Assembly: GCA_900550065.1 (NCBI GenBank)
Contig: URQR01000132.1
Span: 1 to 5,696 of the forward strand
Direction of reading: 5' to 3'
DNA length: 5,696 bases
DNA from: an uncultured Eubacteriales bacterium
GTDB lineage: Bacteria > Bacillota > Clostridia > UBA1381 > UMGS1253
Shown: positions 1 through 5,176 of the stretch, piece by piece
How positions within the stretch are numbered: the first letter of the stretch is position 1
How the letters are laid out: every line of letters begins with the position of its first letter
Position numbers and translations under genes: made by a program
Notes under the pieces: model-generated
What the model was told of the DNA's origin: nothing
The model's database searches: none
The model's input: only the letters and a program-made list of their open reading frames with translations

Positions 1-573
1 GTCCGCCTTTAGCAGCACATTATCGTCGAGCGTCGAATTGTCAACTGTAATGTCACCGAATACCTCGTCGTGGAACGACGTCGTTCCCTCGCGCGGAATC
101 TTCTGACGGATGACATATGGTATACCGCTTTTTAGTTTTTCCTCAATTTCTTCCTTCGACAGCCGCGAGCAGTGCCCGTCGTACTTCGGCGGCACTTTCG
201 ACGCCGTCTGTACGGCGCGCAGCTCCTCGAGCCGCTCCTTGTCGCAGAAGCAGTAGTACGCCGCGCCACACTCGACAAGTTGTTCCGCGTACTGGCGATA
301 CATGCCGCGCCGCTCACTCTGGATATACGGCCCAAAATCGCCGCCGACATCCGGCCCTTCGTCGTGCGTAAGCCCTGTCTCCGCCAATGTCTTATAGATT
401 AGGTCAACCGCCCCCTCAACATAGCGTTCCTGGTCGGTGTCCTCAATTCTCAATATAAAGTCGCCGCCGTTTTTGCGCGCCAAGAGCCACGCATAGAGCG
501 CGGTACGCAGATTCCCGATATGCATATAACCCGTCGGGCTCGGCGCGAAGCGTGTCCGTACCTTTTTTGCCAT
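1..573 (-). CDS. gltX: Glutamyl-tRNA synthetase, N-terminal 191 codons (runs off the left edge)
   Basis: This cytoplasmic class I aminoacyl-tRNA synthetase charges tRNA(Glu) with glutamate using ATP. The visible part is the N-terminal Rossmann catalytic domain. It shows the FAPSPTGYMHIGN signature at residues 9-21, with the HIGN form of the HIGH motif at 18-21, then RIEDTDQER (42-50) and the GPYIQSER motif (81-88) typical of bacterial GluRS. A zinc-type CxC (C108, C110) and a distal Cys (C135) are present. The LDDNVLLKAD stretch continues past base 1, so the KMSKS loop and anticodon-binding domain are outside the window. The ATG at 573 is chosen because AGGAGG lies 7-8 nt upstream (about 581-588) and the family N-terminus begins there. 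It has its own consensus promoter (616-644) and a leader of only about 35 nt. Whether it is discriminating or also charges tRNA(Gln) cannot be judged from this part. Confidence 0.97.
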   Translation of the reverse strand, partial: MAKKVRTRFAPSPTGYMHIGNLRTALYAWLLARKNGGDFILRIEDTDQERYVEGAVDLIYKTLAETGLTHDEGPDVGGDFGPYIQSERRGMYRQYAEQLVECGAAYYCFCDKERLEELRAVQTASKVPPKYDGHCSRLSKEEIEEKLKSGIPYVIRQKIPREGTTSFHDEVFGDITVDNSTLDDNVLLKAD

Positions 574-607
574 TTGTAAAATCCTCCTAAATATACAATT
601 ATAACTA

Positions 608-644
608 TGTATAATATTATACGGCTTGCGGCACGCAATGTCAA
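608..644 (-). promoter_or_regulatory. Sigma-A promoter of gltX
   Basis: On the minus strand TTGACA (644-639) is separated by exactly 17 bp from TATAAT (621-616), a perfect match to the vegetative consensus. Transcription should start at an A near 610 or 608, giving a leader of about 35 nt before gltX. The leader is too short for a T-box. The -10 box lies inside a 14-bp perfect palindrome (609-622), and the spacer holds an inverted repeat (626-638). Confidence 0.85.
609..622. repeat. 14-bp perfect palindrome over the gltX -10 box
   Basis: GTATAATATTATAC reads the same on both strands. It places a TATAAT hexamer on each strand (616-621 on minus, 610-615 on plus). The minus copy is the gltX -10. 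The plus copy has no recognisable -35 at 16-18 bp upstream. It may be an operator, a symmetric -10 allowing divergent initiation, or a chance result of an AT-rich -10. Confidence 0.5.
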
Positions 645-675
645 TTGTAAGTTTAAAGGCCAATTCTGCCGCAGC

Positions 676-1341
676 TTACTTTAGTCGCTCTAAAATACCA
701 ACCGTCGCAGTACAGCCGAATCGTGTGACGCCGAGCCGCCGTACCTCAATCGCCCGTTCCAGCGTACGAACGCCGCCGGCTGCCTTGATTTTTACGTTGG
801 GCGCTGCGTGCTGCCGCATGAGCTTCAAATCTTCGTCCGTTGCGCCGCCGCTGCCATATCCTGTAGAGGTTTTTACATAGTCTGCGCCCACCTCGTTGCA
901 GATTTCACAGGCTTTTATGATTTCTTCCTTGCTGAGATAACAATTTTCAAAAATTACCTTGACGAGAACGCCCTTTTCGTGAGCAAGCGAAATTACAGCC
1001 CTTAGGTCGTCTGCAACATAGTCGTATTCGCCGGAACGCAGCTTCCCAATGTTTAAAACGACGTCGAGTTCTACCGCTCCGTTTTCAATGGCTTCCGCAC
1101 TTTCTGCCACTTTTGTTTTCGTTGTTGTTGTACCGTGAGGGAAACCAATTACCGTGGTAAGAAGTACGTCGCTTCCGGCGAGGATTTGTCTGCACAGGGG
1201 CAGGTCGGACGGGCGCACGCATACGGACGCAACCTGATATTCTTTTGCCAAATTGCATCCGTCAATGATATCCTGATCTGTCAGCGTGGGTTTTAAAAGG
1301 GAATGGTCAATCATTTCCGCAATTTCTTTGTAGGTTACCAT
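676..1341 (-). CDS. deoC: Deoxyribose-phosphate aldolase
   Basis: DeoC is a cytoplasmic class I aldolase that cleaves 2-deoxyribose-5-phosphate to glyceraldehyde-3-phosphate and acetaldehyde, the last step of deoxynucleoside catabolism. The 221-aa product is full length for the short bacterial form. Family marks in order are DHSLLKPT (12-19), GFPHG (66-70), ELDVVLNIG (91-99) with the conserved Asp93, VKTSTGYG (156-163) with the Schiff-base Lys157, KAAGGVR (186-192) with the second active-site Lys186, and the phosphate-site end GVTRFGCTAT (204-213). AGGAGT lies 9 nt before the ATG. The gene starts 31 bp after the GntR regulator ends and is probably cotranscribed with it. No convincing terminator is seen between its stop and the gltX promoter. 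Other deo genes (deoB, pdp, nupC) are not in the window. Confidence 0.97.
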   Translation of the reverse strand: MVTYKEIAEMIDHSLLKPTLTDQDIIDGCNLAKEYQVASVCVRPSDLPLCRQILAGSDVLLTTVIGFPHGTTTTKTKVAESAEAIENGAVELDVVLNIGKLRSGEYDYVADDLRAVISLAHEKGVLVKVIFENCYLSKEEIIKACEICNEVGADYVKTSTGYGSGGATDEDLKLMRQHAAPNVKIKAAGGVRTLERAIEVRRLGVTRFGCTATVGILERLK

Positions 1342-1372
1342 AGATGATACACTCCTATTCCTTAAATTAATT

Positions 1373-2140
1373 TTATTGATGCAGCGTGCCTTTTATTAAG
1401 GCCGCGCCGCTGCCGAGCTTACCGGAAAATTCATAGACGTCCCCGCGGTATAGCGTTGTTTCGTACCAAATGGGTTGGTCGTTTTCTAAAAAGCCGGTGC
1501 TTCTTATTTGAAAACACGCGATATTAGACCGAATTTCCAAGAGCTTTGCTTCTTTTTCGTTGGGAATCACAGCAGATATGGTCTGCTCCGCCAGCTTGAT
1601 GCTTAAATGGGTTTTGCTCTCAATCAGCGTATAGAGCGAATGGCACAACTCTTCTGTGCGGAGCGGCTGTAGCATTTTTGCGCGCAGATAGCGTTTTTCA
1701 TATATGACAGGTATATTGTCTGCAAACCGTAGCCGCTCAAAGTAATAGACTATTTCTTCGGCATCTGGCTTGAGCGTTGTCTGTACAGTGGAAGGAAGGT
1801 CAGCCGGACGTAGCTCGTCAAACGCAAGCACGCGCGTAGAGGGAACCTTACCGGCCTCCTTTGCTTTGGCGGTAAAGCTTATGAGCTGTGACAAATCATA
1901 GTGCAAGGGCTTGGCGGCAACGTAGGTGCCAACGCCCTTTTTATAGGTCAGCACGCCTTCCGCCACAAGAGCACATATTGCTTTATTTGCCGTCGCGCGG
2001 CTCACACCGTAGCGGTTACATATGTCACGTTCGGACAAAAACCTGTCGCCAGCCGTCAGCCCGTTTTCAGAAATAATTGTTTTTAAAATTGTATTCAGCT
2101 GTTGGTAGATAGGCTGGCGTACGATTTTATCCGGCGGCAT
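1373..2140 (-). CDS. GntR-family (HutC/UTRA subfamily) transcriptional regulator
   Basis: This is a 255-aa DNA-binding regulator with the standard HutC-type layout. A winged helix-turn-helix lies at about residues 9-75: QPIYQQL at the start, then LSERDICNRYGVSRATANKA as the recognition core, and the wing KKGVGTYVA. It is followed by a UTRA ligand-binding domain at about 90-237 ending in the typical LYRGDVYEF (230-238). Proteins of this kind usually repress nearby catabolic genes and are released by a phosphorylated sugar or a similar small metabolite. The start at 2140 follows AGGAGG with 6-nt spacing (2147-2152). Its position just before deoC suggests that it controls deoC and itself, with a deoxyribose phosphate as a possible effector. 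That is inference from context: UTRA domains are too varied for the ligand to be read from sequence. Confidence 0.93.
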   Translation of the reverse strand: MPPDKIVRQPIYQQLNTILKTIISENGLTAGDRFLSERDICNRYGVSRATANKAICALVAEGVLTYKKGVGTYVAAKPLHYDLSQLISFTAKAKEAGKVPSTRVLAFDELRPADLPSTVQTTLKPDAEEIVYYFERLRFADNIPVIYEKRYLRAKMLQPLRTEELCHSLYTLIESKTHLSIKLAEQTISAVIPNEKEAKLLEIRSNIACFQIRSTGFLENDQPIWYETTLYRGDVYEFSGKLGSGAALIKGTLHQ

Positions 2141-2166
2141 GACGGACCTCCTATTAATGCGATATG

Positions 2167-2179
2167 GTGGCTAAGCCAC
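2167..2179. promoter_or_regulatory. Candidate operator: 13-bp palindrome at the gntR start point
   Basis: GTGGCT-A-AGCCAC has perfect 6-bp arms around a single base. It covers roughly +1 to +13 of the minus-strand gntR transcript, where a bound dimer would block initiation. GntR proteins bind short inverted repeats, so autoregulation is plausible. It could also be a small hairpin at the 5' end of the mRNA. No direct link to this regulator can be shown from sequence alone. Confidence 0.4.
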
Positions 2180-2214
2180 GTGAATAGTATAACAGTATGG
2201 TATCAGTTTGTCAA
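2179..2214 (-). promoter_or_regulatory. Sigma-A promoter of the gntR-deoC unit
   Basis: On the minus strand TTGACA (2214-2209) and TATACT (2191-2186) are separated by 17 bp. Transcription should start at about 2181-2179, giving a leader of about 40 nt to the regulator's ATG. One copy of GTATGGTAT (2195-2203) lies in the spacer, and a 13-bp palindrome begins at the start point, so regulation at this promoter is likely. Confidence 0.8.
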
Positions 2215-2259
2215 GGATTTATATACGGATAATTGCAATTTAACGGATAGGTATGGTAT
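2195..2259. repeat. Direct repeat GTATGGTAT in both divergent promoters
   Basis: An exact 9-bp repeat occurs at 2195-2203, in the -35/-10 spacer of the gntR promoter, and at 2251-2259, overlapping the extended -10 of the plus-strand promoter. A shorter TATGGT match lies at 2163-2168. The shared placement would let one protein act on both promoters, but AT-rich promoter sequence can also produce such matches by chance. Confidence 0.4.
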
Positions 2260-2269
2260 AATATACGCA
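2233..2269 (+). promoter_or_regulatory. Distal plus-strand promoter (P1) for the leader and uvrC operon
   Basis: TTGCAA (2233-2238) and a perfect TATAAT (2257-2262) are 18 bp apart, and TG at 2254-2255 makes an extended -10 (TGGTATAAT). The predicted start is near 2268-2270, about 225 nt before the uvrC ATG. The -10 lies in an 11-bp palindrome, GTATA-A-TATAC (2256-2266). Confidence 0.7.
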
Positions 2270-2447
2270 AGCTGAAGGCTTGCGCGACGTCACATGCGTG
2301 ACGTTGGAAAAAGCTGCTGTCGGCGCACCGCGCCTCCTCCCGCAGAGCGGGAACGCATCTTTTTCAGATTTGTACGCTGAATTATGGGATATAGTGCCCT
2401 CTGCAGAGGAGAACGCATTATCTTTCTGTTTTATAAAGCATTTTTTT
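2266..2447 (+). ncRNA. Candidate structured leader RNA or small RNA upstream of uvrC, class unknown
   Basis: About 180 nt between the P1 start and a T7 run is dense in hairpins. H1 is CGCAAGC/GCTTGCG (2266-2272 with 2278-2284). H2 is ACGTCAC/GTGACGT (2287-2293 with 2298-2304), extended by one G-T and one C-G pair. H3 is closed by GAAAAAG-c-TGC with GCA-t-CTTTTTC (2307-2317 with 2355-2365) and encloses two hairpins, GGCGC/GCGCC (2322-2334) and TCCCGC/GCGGGA (2338-2352). H4 pairs GATA and GTG with CGC and TATC (2388-2396 with 2414-2422) around CCTC/GAGG. The T run (2441-2447) is preceded by only a weak CTTT/AAAG stem, so termination is uncertain. I recognise none of the common riboswitch, T-box, SRP, tmRNA or 6S signatures. 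A cis leader or a separate small RNA are both possible. Confidence 0.4.
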
Positions 2448-2450
2448 GTA

Positions 2451-2456
2451 TATAAT
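2451..2456 (+). promoter_or_regulatory. Possible proximal uvrC promoter (P2), -10 box only
   Basis: A perfect TATAAT follows the T7 run at a distance that would give a leader of about 30 nt. No good -35 is present 16-18 bp upstream (the bases there are T-rich, such as TGTTTT at 2427-2432). If active, it would uncouple uvrC from the structured upstream transcript. Confidence 0.3.
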
Positions 2457-2482
2457 TTGTTTATAAATCCAAGAAAAATTAT

Positions 2483-2487
2483 AGGTG
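2483..2487 (+). promoter_or_regulatory. Ribosome binding site that fixes the uvrC start
   Basis: AGGTG lies 5 nt before the ATG at 2493 and matches the 3' half of the full Shine-Dalgarno sequence. It is weaker than the AGGAGG sites of gltX and gntR. No comparable site precedes the upstream in-frame TTG at 2280, which supports the shorter protein. Confidence 0.55.
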
Positions 2488-2492
2488 TTGTT

Positions 2493-4346
2493 ATGTTCGA
2501 TTTTAAAAAGCAGCTGAAAAACCTGCCGGACCAGCCGGGGGTTTACCTGATGCATGATAAAAACGATAAAATCATATATATAGGTAAAGCAAAGGTGCTC
2601 AAAAACCGTGTACGACAGTATTTTATGGCGTCAAAGAATCATTCGGCAAAGGTGCGGGCAATGGTGAGCCATATCGCATGGTTCGAGTATATTGTGACGG
2701 ACTCGAATTTAGAGGCGCTGGTGCTTGAGTGTAACCTTATCAAAAAGCACAAGCCGCACTACAATATTTTGTTAAAGGACGACAAGCACTATCCATACAT
2801 CAAAGTGACGATGAATGAGCCGTACCCGAAGCTGACCGTGACGCGCGTGATGAAAAACGACGGCGCGCGCTATTTCGGGCCGTACACAGGGATGACGGTT
2901 GTGCGCGGCACGCTTGATATGATTAAACGGATTTTCTTAATTCCGACCTGTAAACGCGAGTTCCCGCGCGACATCGGCAAGGGGCGGCCGTGCCTGAACC
3001 ATCAGATTAATAAATGCTTTGCGCCCTGCACAGGAGCGGTTTCGCAGGAGGAGTACCGCGCTATTTTTACACAGATTTGCAGCTTTTTAGAGGGGCGGCA
3101 GGACGAGCTGACCGGCTTGCTCGAGCAGCGGATGAACGCGGCGGCGGAGGCGCTTGAGTTTGAAAAGGCGGCGGACTACCGCGACAAGTTAGCCGCGCTG
3201 CGCGCTGTGACGCAGAAACAGAAGATTGTCAGCGACCGCATGGCGAATCAGGATATTGCGGCGTTTGCGTGTTACGACGACAAAGCGTTTATCGACATTT
3301 TCTTTGTACGGAGCGGGCGCGTGACCGGGCGGCAGAGCCACACGATTGACGGTGTGGGAGAGATGAGCGACGCTGAAATTATGACGGAGTTTTTAAAGCG
3401 GTTTTACGTGGATGCGGCCTACATTCCCGACGAGTTGATTGTTCAGTGTGATATCGAAGAGCGCGAGCTGTTTATTGAGTGGATGAGCGGGCGGCTCGGG
3501 CACAAGCTGATTTTTACTGTGCCGCAGCGGGGCGACAAATCGTCGCTGATTAAAATGGCGCTCAAAAACGTGGAGCTCAGTATTGGCAATTACAAGCTTG
3601 ATCAACTCAAAAAGGAGTCGCAGGAAAATACTCTGGCGAAGCTGGCCGAATATTTGGAGCTGCCGCAGGTGCCGAACCGGATTGAGAGCTATGATATCTC
3701 AAATATTGCCGGGACGAGCAACGTCGGGGTCATGGTCGTGTTTCAGAACGGCGTGCACGACGCATCGCTCCACCGTAAGTTTCAAATTCGCTCTTTTGAG
3801 GGGCAGGACGACTACATGGCGATGGCAGAGGTGCTGACGCGGCGGCTGGGCCGCGCGGCGAGTGAAACGGACAAGATTGCGGTGGGGACGCTGGAGCGCA
3901 GTAAGGCGAAGTTTTTGCCGCTGCCGGATTTGATTCTGCTCGACGGTGGAAAGGGGCATGTCCACGCGATTGCAAAGGTTTTACAGCAGGCGGGCGCAGC
4001 GATTCCGCTTTGGGGAATGGTAAAAGACGACAAGCACCGCTTCCGTGCACTGACGGATGGGGAGCGGGAGGTGACGCTGCCGAAAAATTCGGACGCGTTC
4101 CGCTTGGTTGGGACGATATCGGAGCAGGTACACGAAACGGCAATCACTTATCACACAAAACTGCGCGGCAAGAAGGGCCTGTCGTCCGAGCTGTCAAATA
4201 TTGACGGCATCGGCGAAACGCGCCGCAAAAAACTGATGAAGTATTTTAAGTCGATTGACAGCATCGCGCGCGCAAGCATCGATGACCTGCTTGCCGCAGG
4301 GCTGGATAAACGGTCGGCGCAGAACGTGTACGCGTATTTTAATTGA
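2493..4346 (+). CDS. uvrC: UvrABC excinuclease subunit C
   Basis: UvrC makes both incisions flanking a DNA lesion after UvrB has been loaded by UvrA, in nucleotide excision repair. The 617-aa product is of usual length and has all domains. The GIY-YIG nuclease for the 3' cut is at about 12-95, with GVY (16-18), the catalytic YIG Tyr29, Arg39 and a conserved acidic residue in LVLE (Glu79). A four-cysteine cluster follows (C153, C167, C175, C179), matching the site proposed to hold an iron-sulfur cluster. The UVR motif that binds UvrB is at about 205-240. The RNase H-like nuclease for the 5' cut has Asp401 (SYDISN), Asp439/440 (GQDDY), Asp484 (LLDGGKGH) and His547. A tandem helix-hairpin-helix (564-617) ends the protein. 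The start at 2493 is chosen from the family N-terminus and AGGTG. The frame stays open a further 71 codons upstream, but that stretch looks like structured leader. pgeF follows after 19 bp. Confidence 0.98.
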   Translation: MFDFKKQLKNLPDQPGVYLMHDKNDKIIYIGKAKVLKNRVRQYFMASKNHSAKVRAMVSHIAWFEYIVTDSNLEALVLECNLIKKHKPHYNILLKDDKHYPYIKVTMNEPYPKLTVTRVMKNDGARYFGPYTGMTVVRGTLDMIKRIFLIPTCKREFPRDIGKGRPCLNHQINKCFAPCTGAVSQEEYRAIFTQICSFLEGRQDELTGLLEQRMNAAAEALEFEKAADYRDKLAALRAVTQKQKIVSDRMANQDIAAFACYDDKAFIDIFFVRSGRVTGRQSHTIDGVGEMSDAEIMTEFLKRFYVDAAYIPDELIVQCDIEERELFIEWMSGRLGHKLIFTVPQRGDKSSLIKMALKNVELSIGNYKLDQLKKESQENTLAKLAEYLELPQVPNRIESYDISNIAGTSNVGVMVVFQNGVHDASLHRKFQIRSFEGQDDYMAMAEVLTRRLGRAASETDKIAVGTLERSKAKFLPLPDLILLDGGKGHVHAIAKVLQQAGAAIPLWGMVKDDKHRFRALTDGEREVTLPKNSDAFRLVGTISEQVHETAITYHTKLRGKKGLSSELSNIDGIGETRRKKLMKYFKSIDSIARASIDDLLAAGLDKRSAQNVYAYFN

Positions 4347-4349
4347 GGA

Positions 4350-4358
4350 AAGAAGGTG
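4350..4358 (+). promoter_or_regulatory. Ribosome binding site that fixes the pgeF TTG start
   Basis: AGAAGGTG (4351-4358) lies 7 nt before the in-frame TTG at 4366. The nearby GTG at 4361 is in another frame and soon hits a stop, and no in-frame ATG lies near the family N-terminus. Confidence 0.6.
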
Positions 4359-4365
4359 CTGTGGC

Positions 4366-5163
4366 TTGCAGATTGGATTTGAAAGGCATACGGACGGAAA
4401 ACTCGTTTATTATAGTGTGCCGGCGTTTACGCAGACGGGACTAGTGCGTCACTGCTTCACAACACGGCACGGCGGCGTAAGCACCGGAGAGACAGCGTCG
4501 CTCAACCTCGGGTTTCACCGAAAGGATACGAGGGAAAATGTTTTAAAAAACTATGAGATTGTGTGTAAGGCGGTCGGAATGCAGGCGGAAAAGCTCGTGC
4601 TGTCAAACCAAATCCACGAAAATCACGTCCGTGTTATTACGAAGGACGATTGCGGTAAAGGAATCACACGTGAGAGCGATATTATCGGCGTCGATGCGCT
4701 CGTATGCGCACAGCCGGGCGTACCGTTCGTCGTGTTTTGCGCCGACTGTGTACCGGTGTTTTTCTTAGACCCGGTAAAGCGCGTCGCCGCACTTGCCCAT
4801 TCGGGCTGGCGTTCTACGGTGAAAAACATCTCCGCTGCGACGCTGGCTGTCATGCAGGAGCAGTTTGGCTGTGATACAGGTGATATTTTGTGCGCGATTG
4901 GGCCATCGATTGGGCAGTGCTGCTTTGAGGTAGATGCGCCCGTAGCACAGCAGTTTGACGCGCGGTTTGCTGAGGCACGCGGGGCGAAATACCACGTCGA
5001 CTTATGGGGCGTGATTACAAAGCAGCTTATGGACGCTGGCGTATCGGAGGAGCATATCACACGGGCGGATATTTGTACCTGTTGCAACGGAGATGAGTTT
5101 TTCTCGAATCGGGCGCATAAGGGTAAAATTGGGCTGATGGGCGCATTGATGGAGTTAAAGTGA
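4366..5163 (+). CDS. pgeF: Peptidoglycan editing factor PgeF (YfiH/DUF152, multicopper-oxidase-fold family)
   Basis: Members of this family have been reported both as cytoplasmic enzymes that keep L-serine out of the peptidoglycan stem peptide and as zinc-dependent purine nucleoside phosphorylase/adenosine deaminase-like enzymes; older names are laccase or polyphenol oxidase. The 265-aa product is of normal length. Motifs in order are TRHGGVS (33-39), ASLNLGFH (44-51), NQIHENHV (81-88), VFCADCVP (123-130), AHSGWR (144-149), AIGPSIGQCCFEV (177-189), and TCCNGDEFFSNRAHKG near the end. The expected metal ligands His84, Cys128 and His145 are all present. Starting at TTG 4366 gives MQIGFERH, the normal family N-terminus; a longer reading would overlap uvrC by 92 bp with residues that look unrelated. 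The gene lies 19 bp after uvrC and 13 bp before a binding-protein gene, so it is probably part of one operon. Which reported activity dominates in this organism is not decided by sequence. Confidence 0.93.
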   Translation: MQIGFERHTDGKLVYYSVPAFTQTGLVRHCFTTRHGGVSTGETASLNLGFHRKDTRENVLKNYEIVCKAVGMQAEKLVLSNQIHENHVRVITKDDCGKGITRESDIIGVDALVCAQPGVPFVVFCADCVPVFFLDPVKRVAALAHSGWRSTVKNISAATLAVMQEQFGCDTGDILCAIGPSIGQCCFEVDAPVAQQFDARFAEARGAKYHVDLWGVITKQLMDAGVSEEHITRADICTCCNGDEFFSNRAHKGKIGLMGALMELK

Positions 5164-5176
5164 GAGGGTTTTGCAA

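Larger units (their letters stand above)
2141..2492. other. Divergent intergenic region between gntR and uvrC
   Basis: This 352-bp stretch carries no protein gene that I accept. In order it holds the gntR ribosome binding site (2147-2152), the 13-bp palindrome (2167-2179) and the gntR promoter. Next come two ACGGATA copies (2225-2231 and 2243-2249) flanking the perfect palindrome AATTGCAATT (2231-2240). The plus-strand P1 promoter, the structured leader, a possible P2 -10 box and the uvrC ribosome binding site complete it. Confidence 0.8.

Noticed and set aside
117..402. Plus-strand open frames opposite gltX
   Set aside because: The minus-strand GluRS reading is unambiguous, and these frames give Arg/Ala-rich translations without any recognisable domain.
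645..675. Rho-independent terminator after deoC
   Set aside because: No GC stem followed by a T run is present on the minus strand between the deoC stop and the gltX promoter.
2322..2334. T-box antiterminator-like ACCGCG in the leader
   Set aside because: Only ACCGCG matches; the preceding AGGGTGG is missing, the bases form a GGCGC/GCGCC hairpin instead, and no stem I or specifier loop is visible. uvrC is also not a typical T-box target.
2266..2447. 6S RNA
   Set aside because: The length is right, but the 5' and 3' ends do not pair into a long rod with a central bubble. The 5' end folds into its own local hairpins.
2280..2492. 71-codon N-terminal extension of UvrC from a TTG at 2280
   Set aside because: The frame is open but the translation resembles no UvrC sequence. 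There is no ribosome binding site before 2280, which lies about 11 nt from the predicted transcript start. The bases are better explained by RNA hairpins. The family N-terminus starts at 2493.
3699..4147. Long minus-strand open frames opposite uvrC
   Set aside because: They have no ribosome binding site, have Arg/Pro/Ser-rich low-complexity translations, and overlap the conserved nuclease domain of uvrC; they are shadows of its codon bias.
4255..4365. Longer PgeF reading from an ATG at 4255
   Set aside because: It would overlap uvrC by 92 bp, the extra residues look unrelated to the family, and the TTG at 4366 has a well-placed ribosome binding site.
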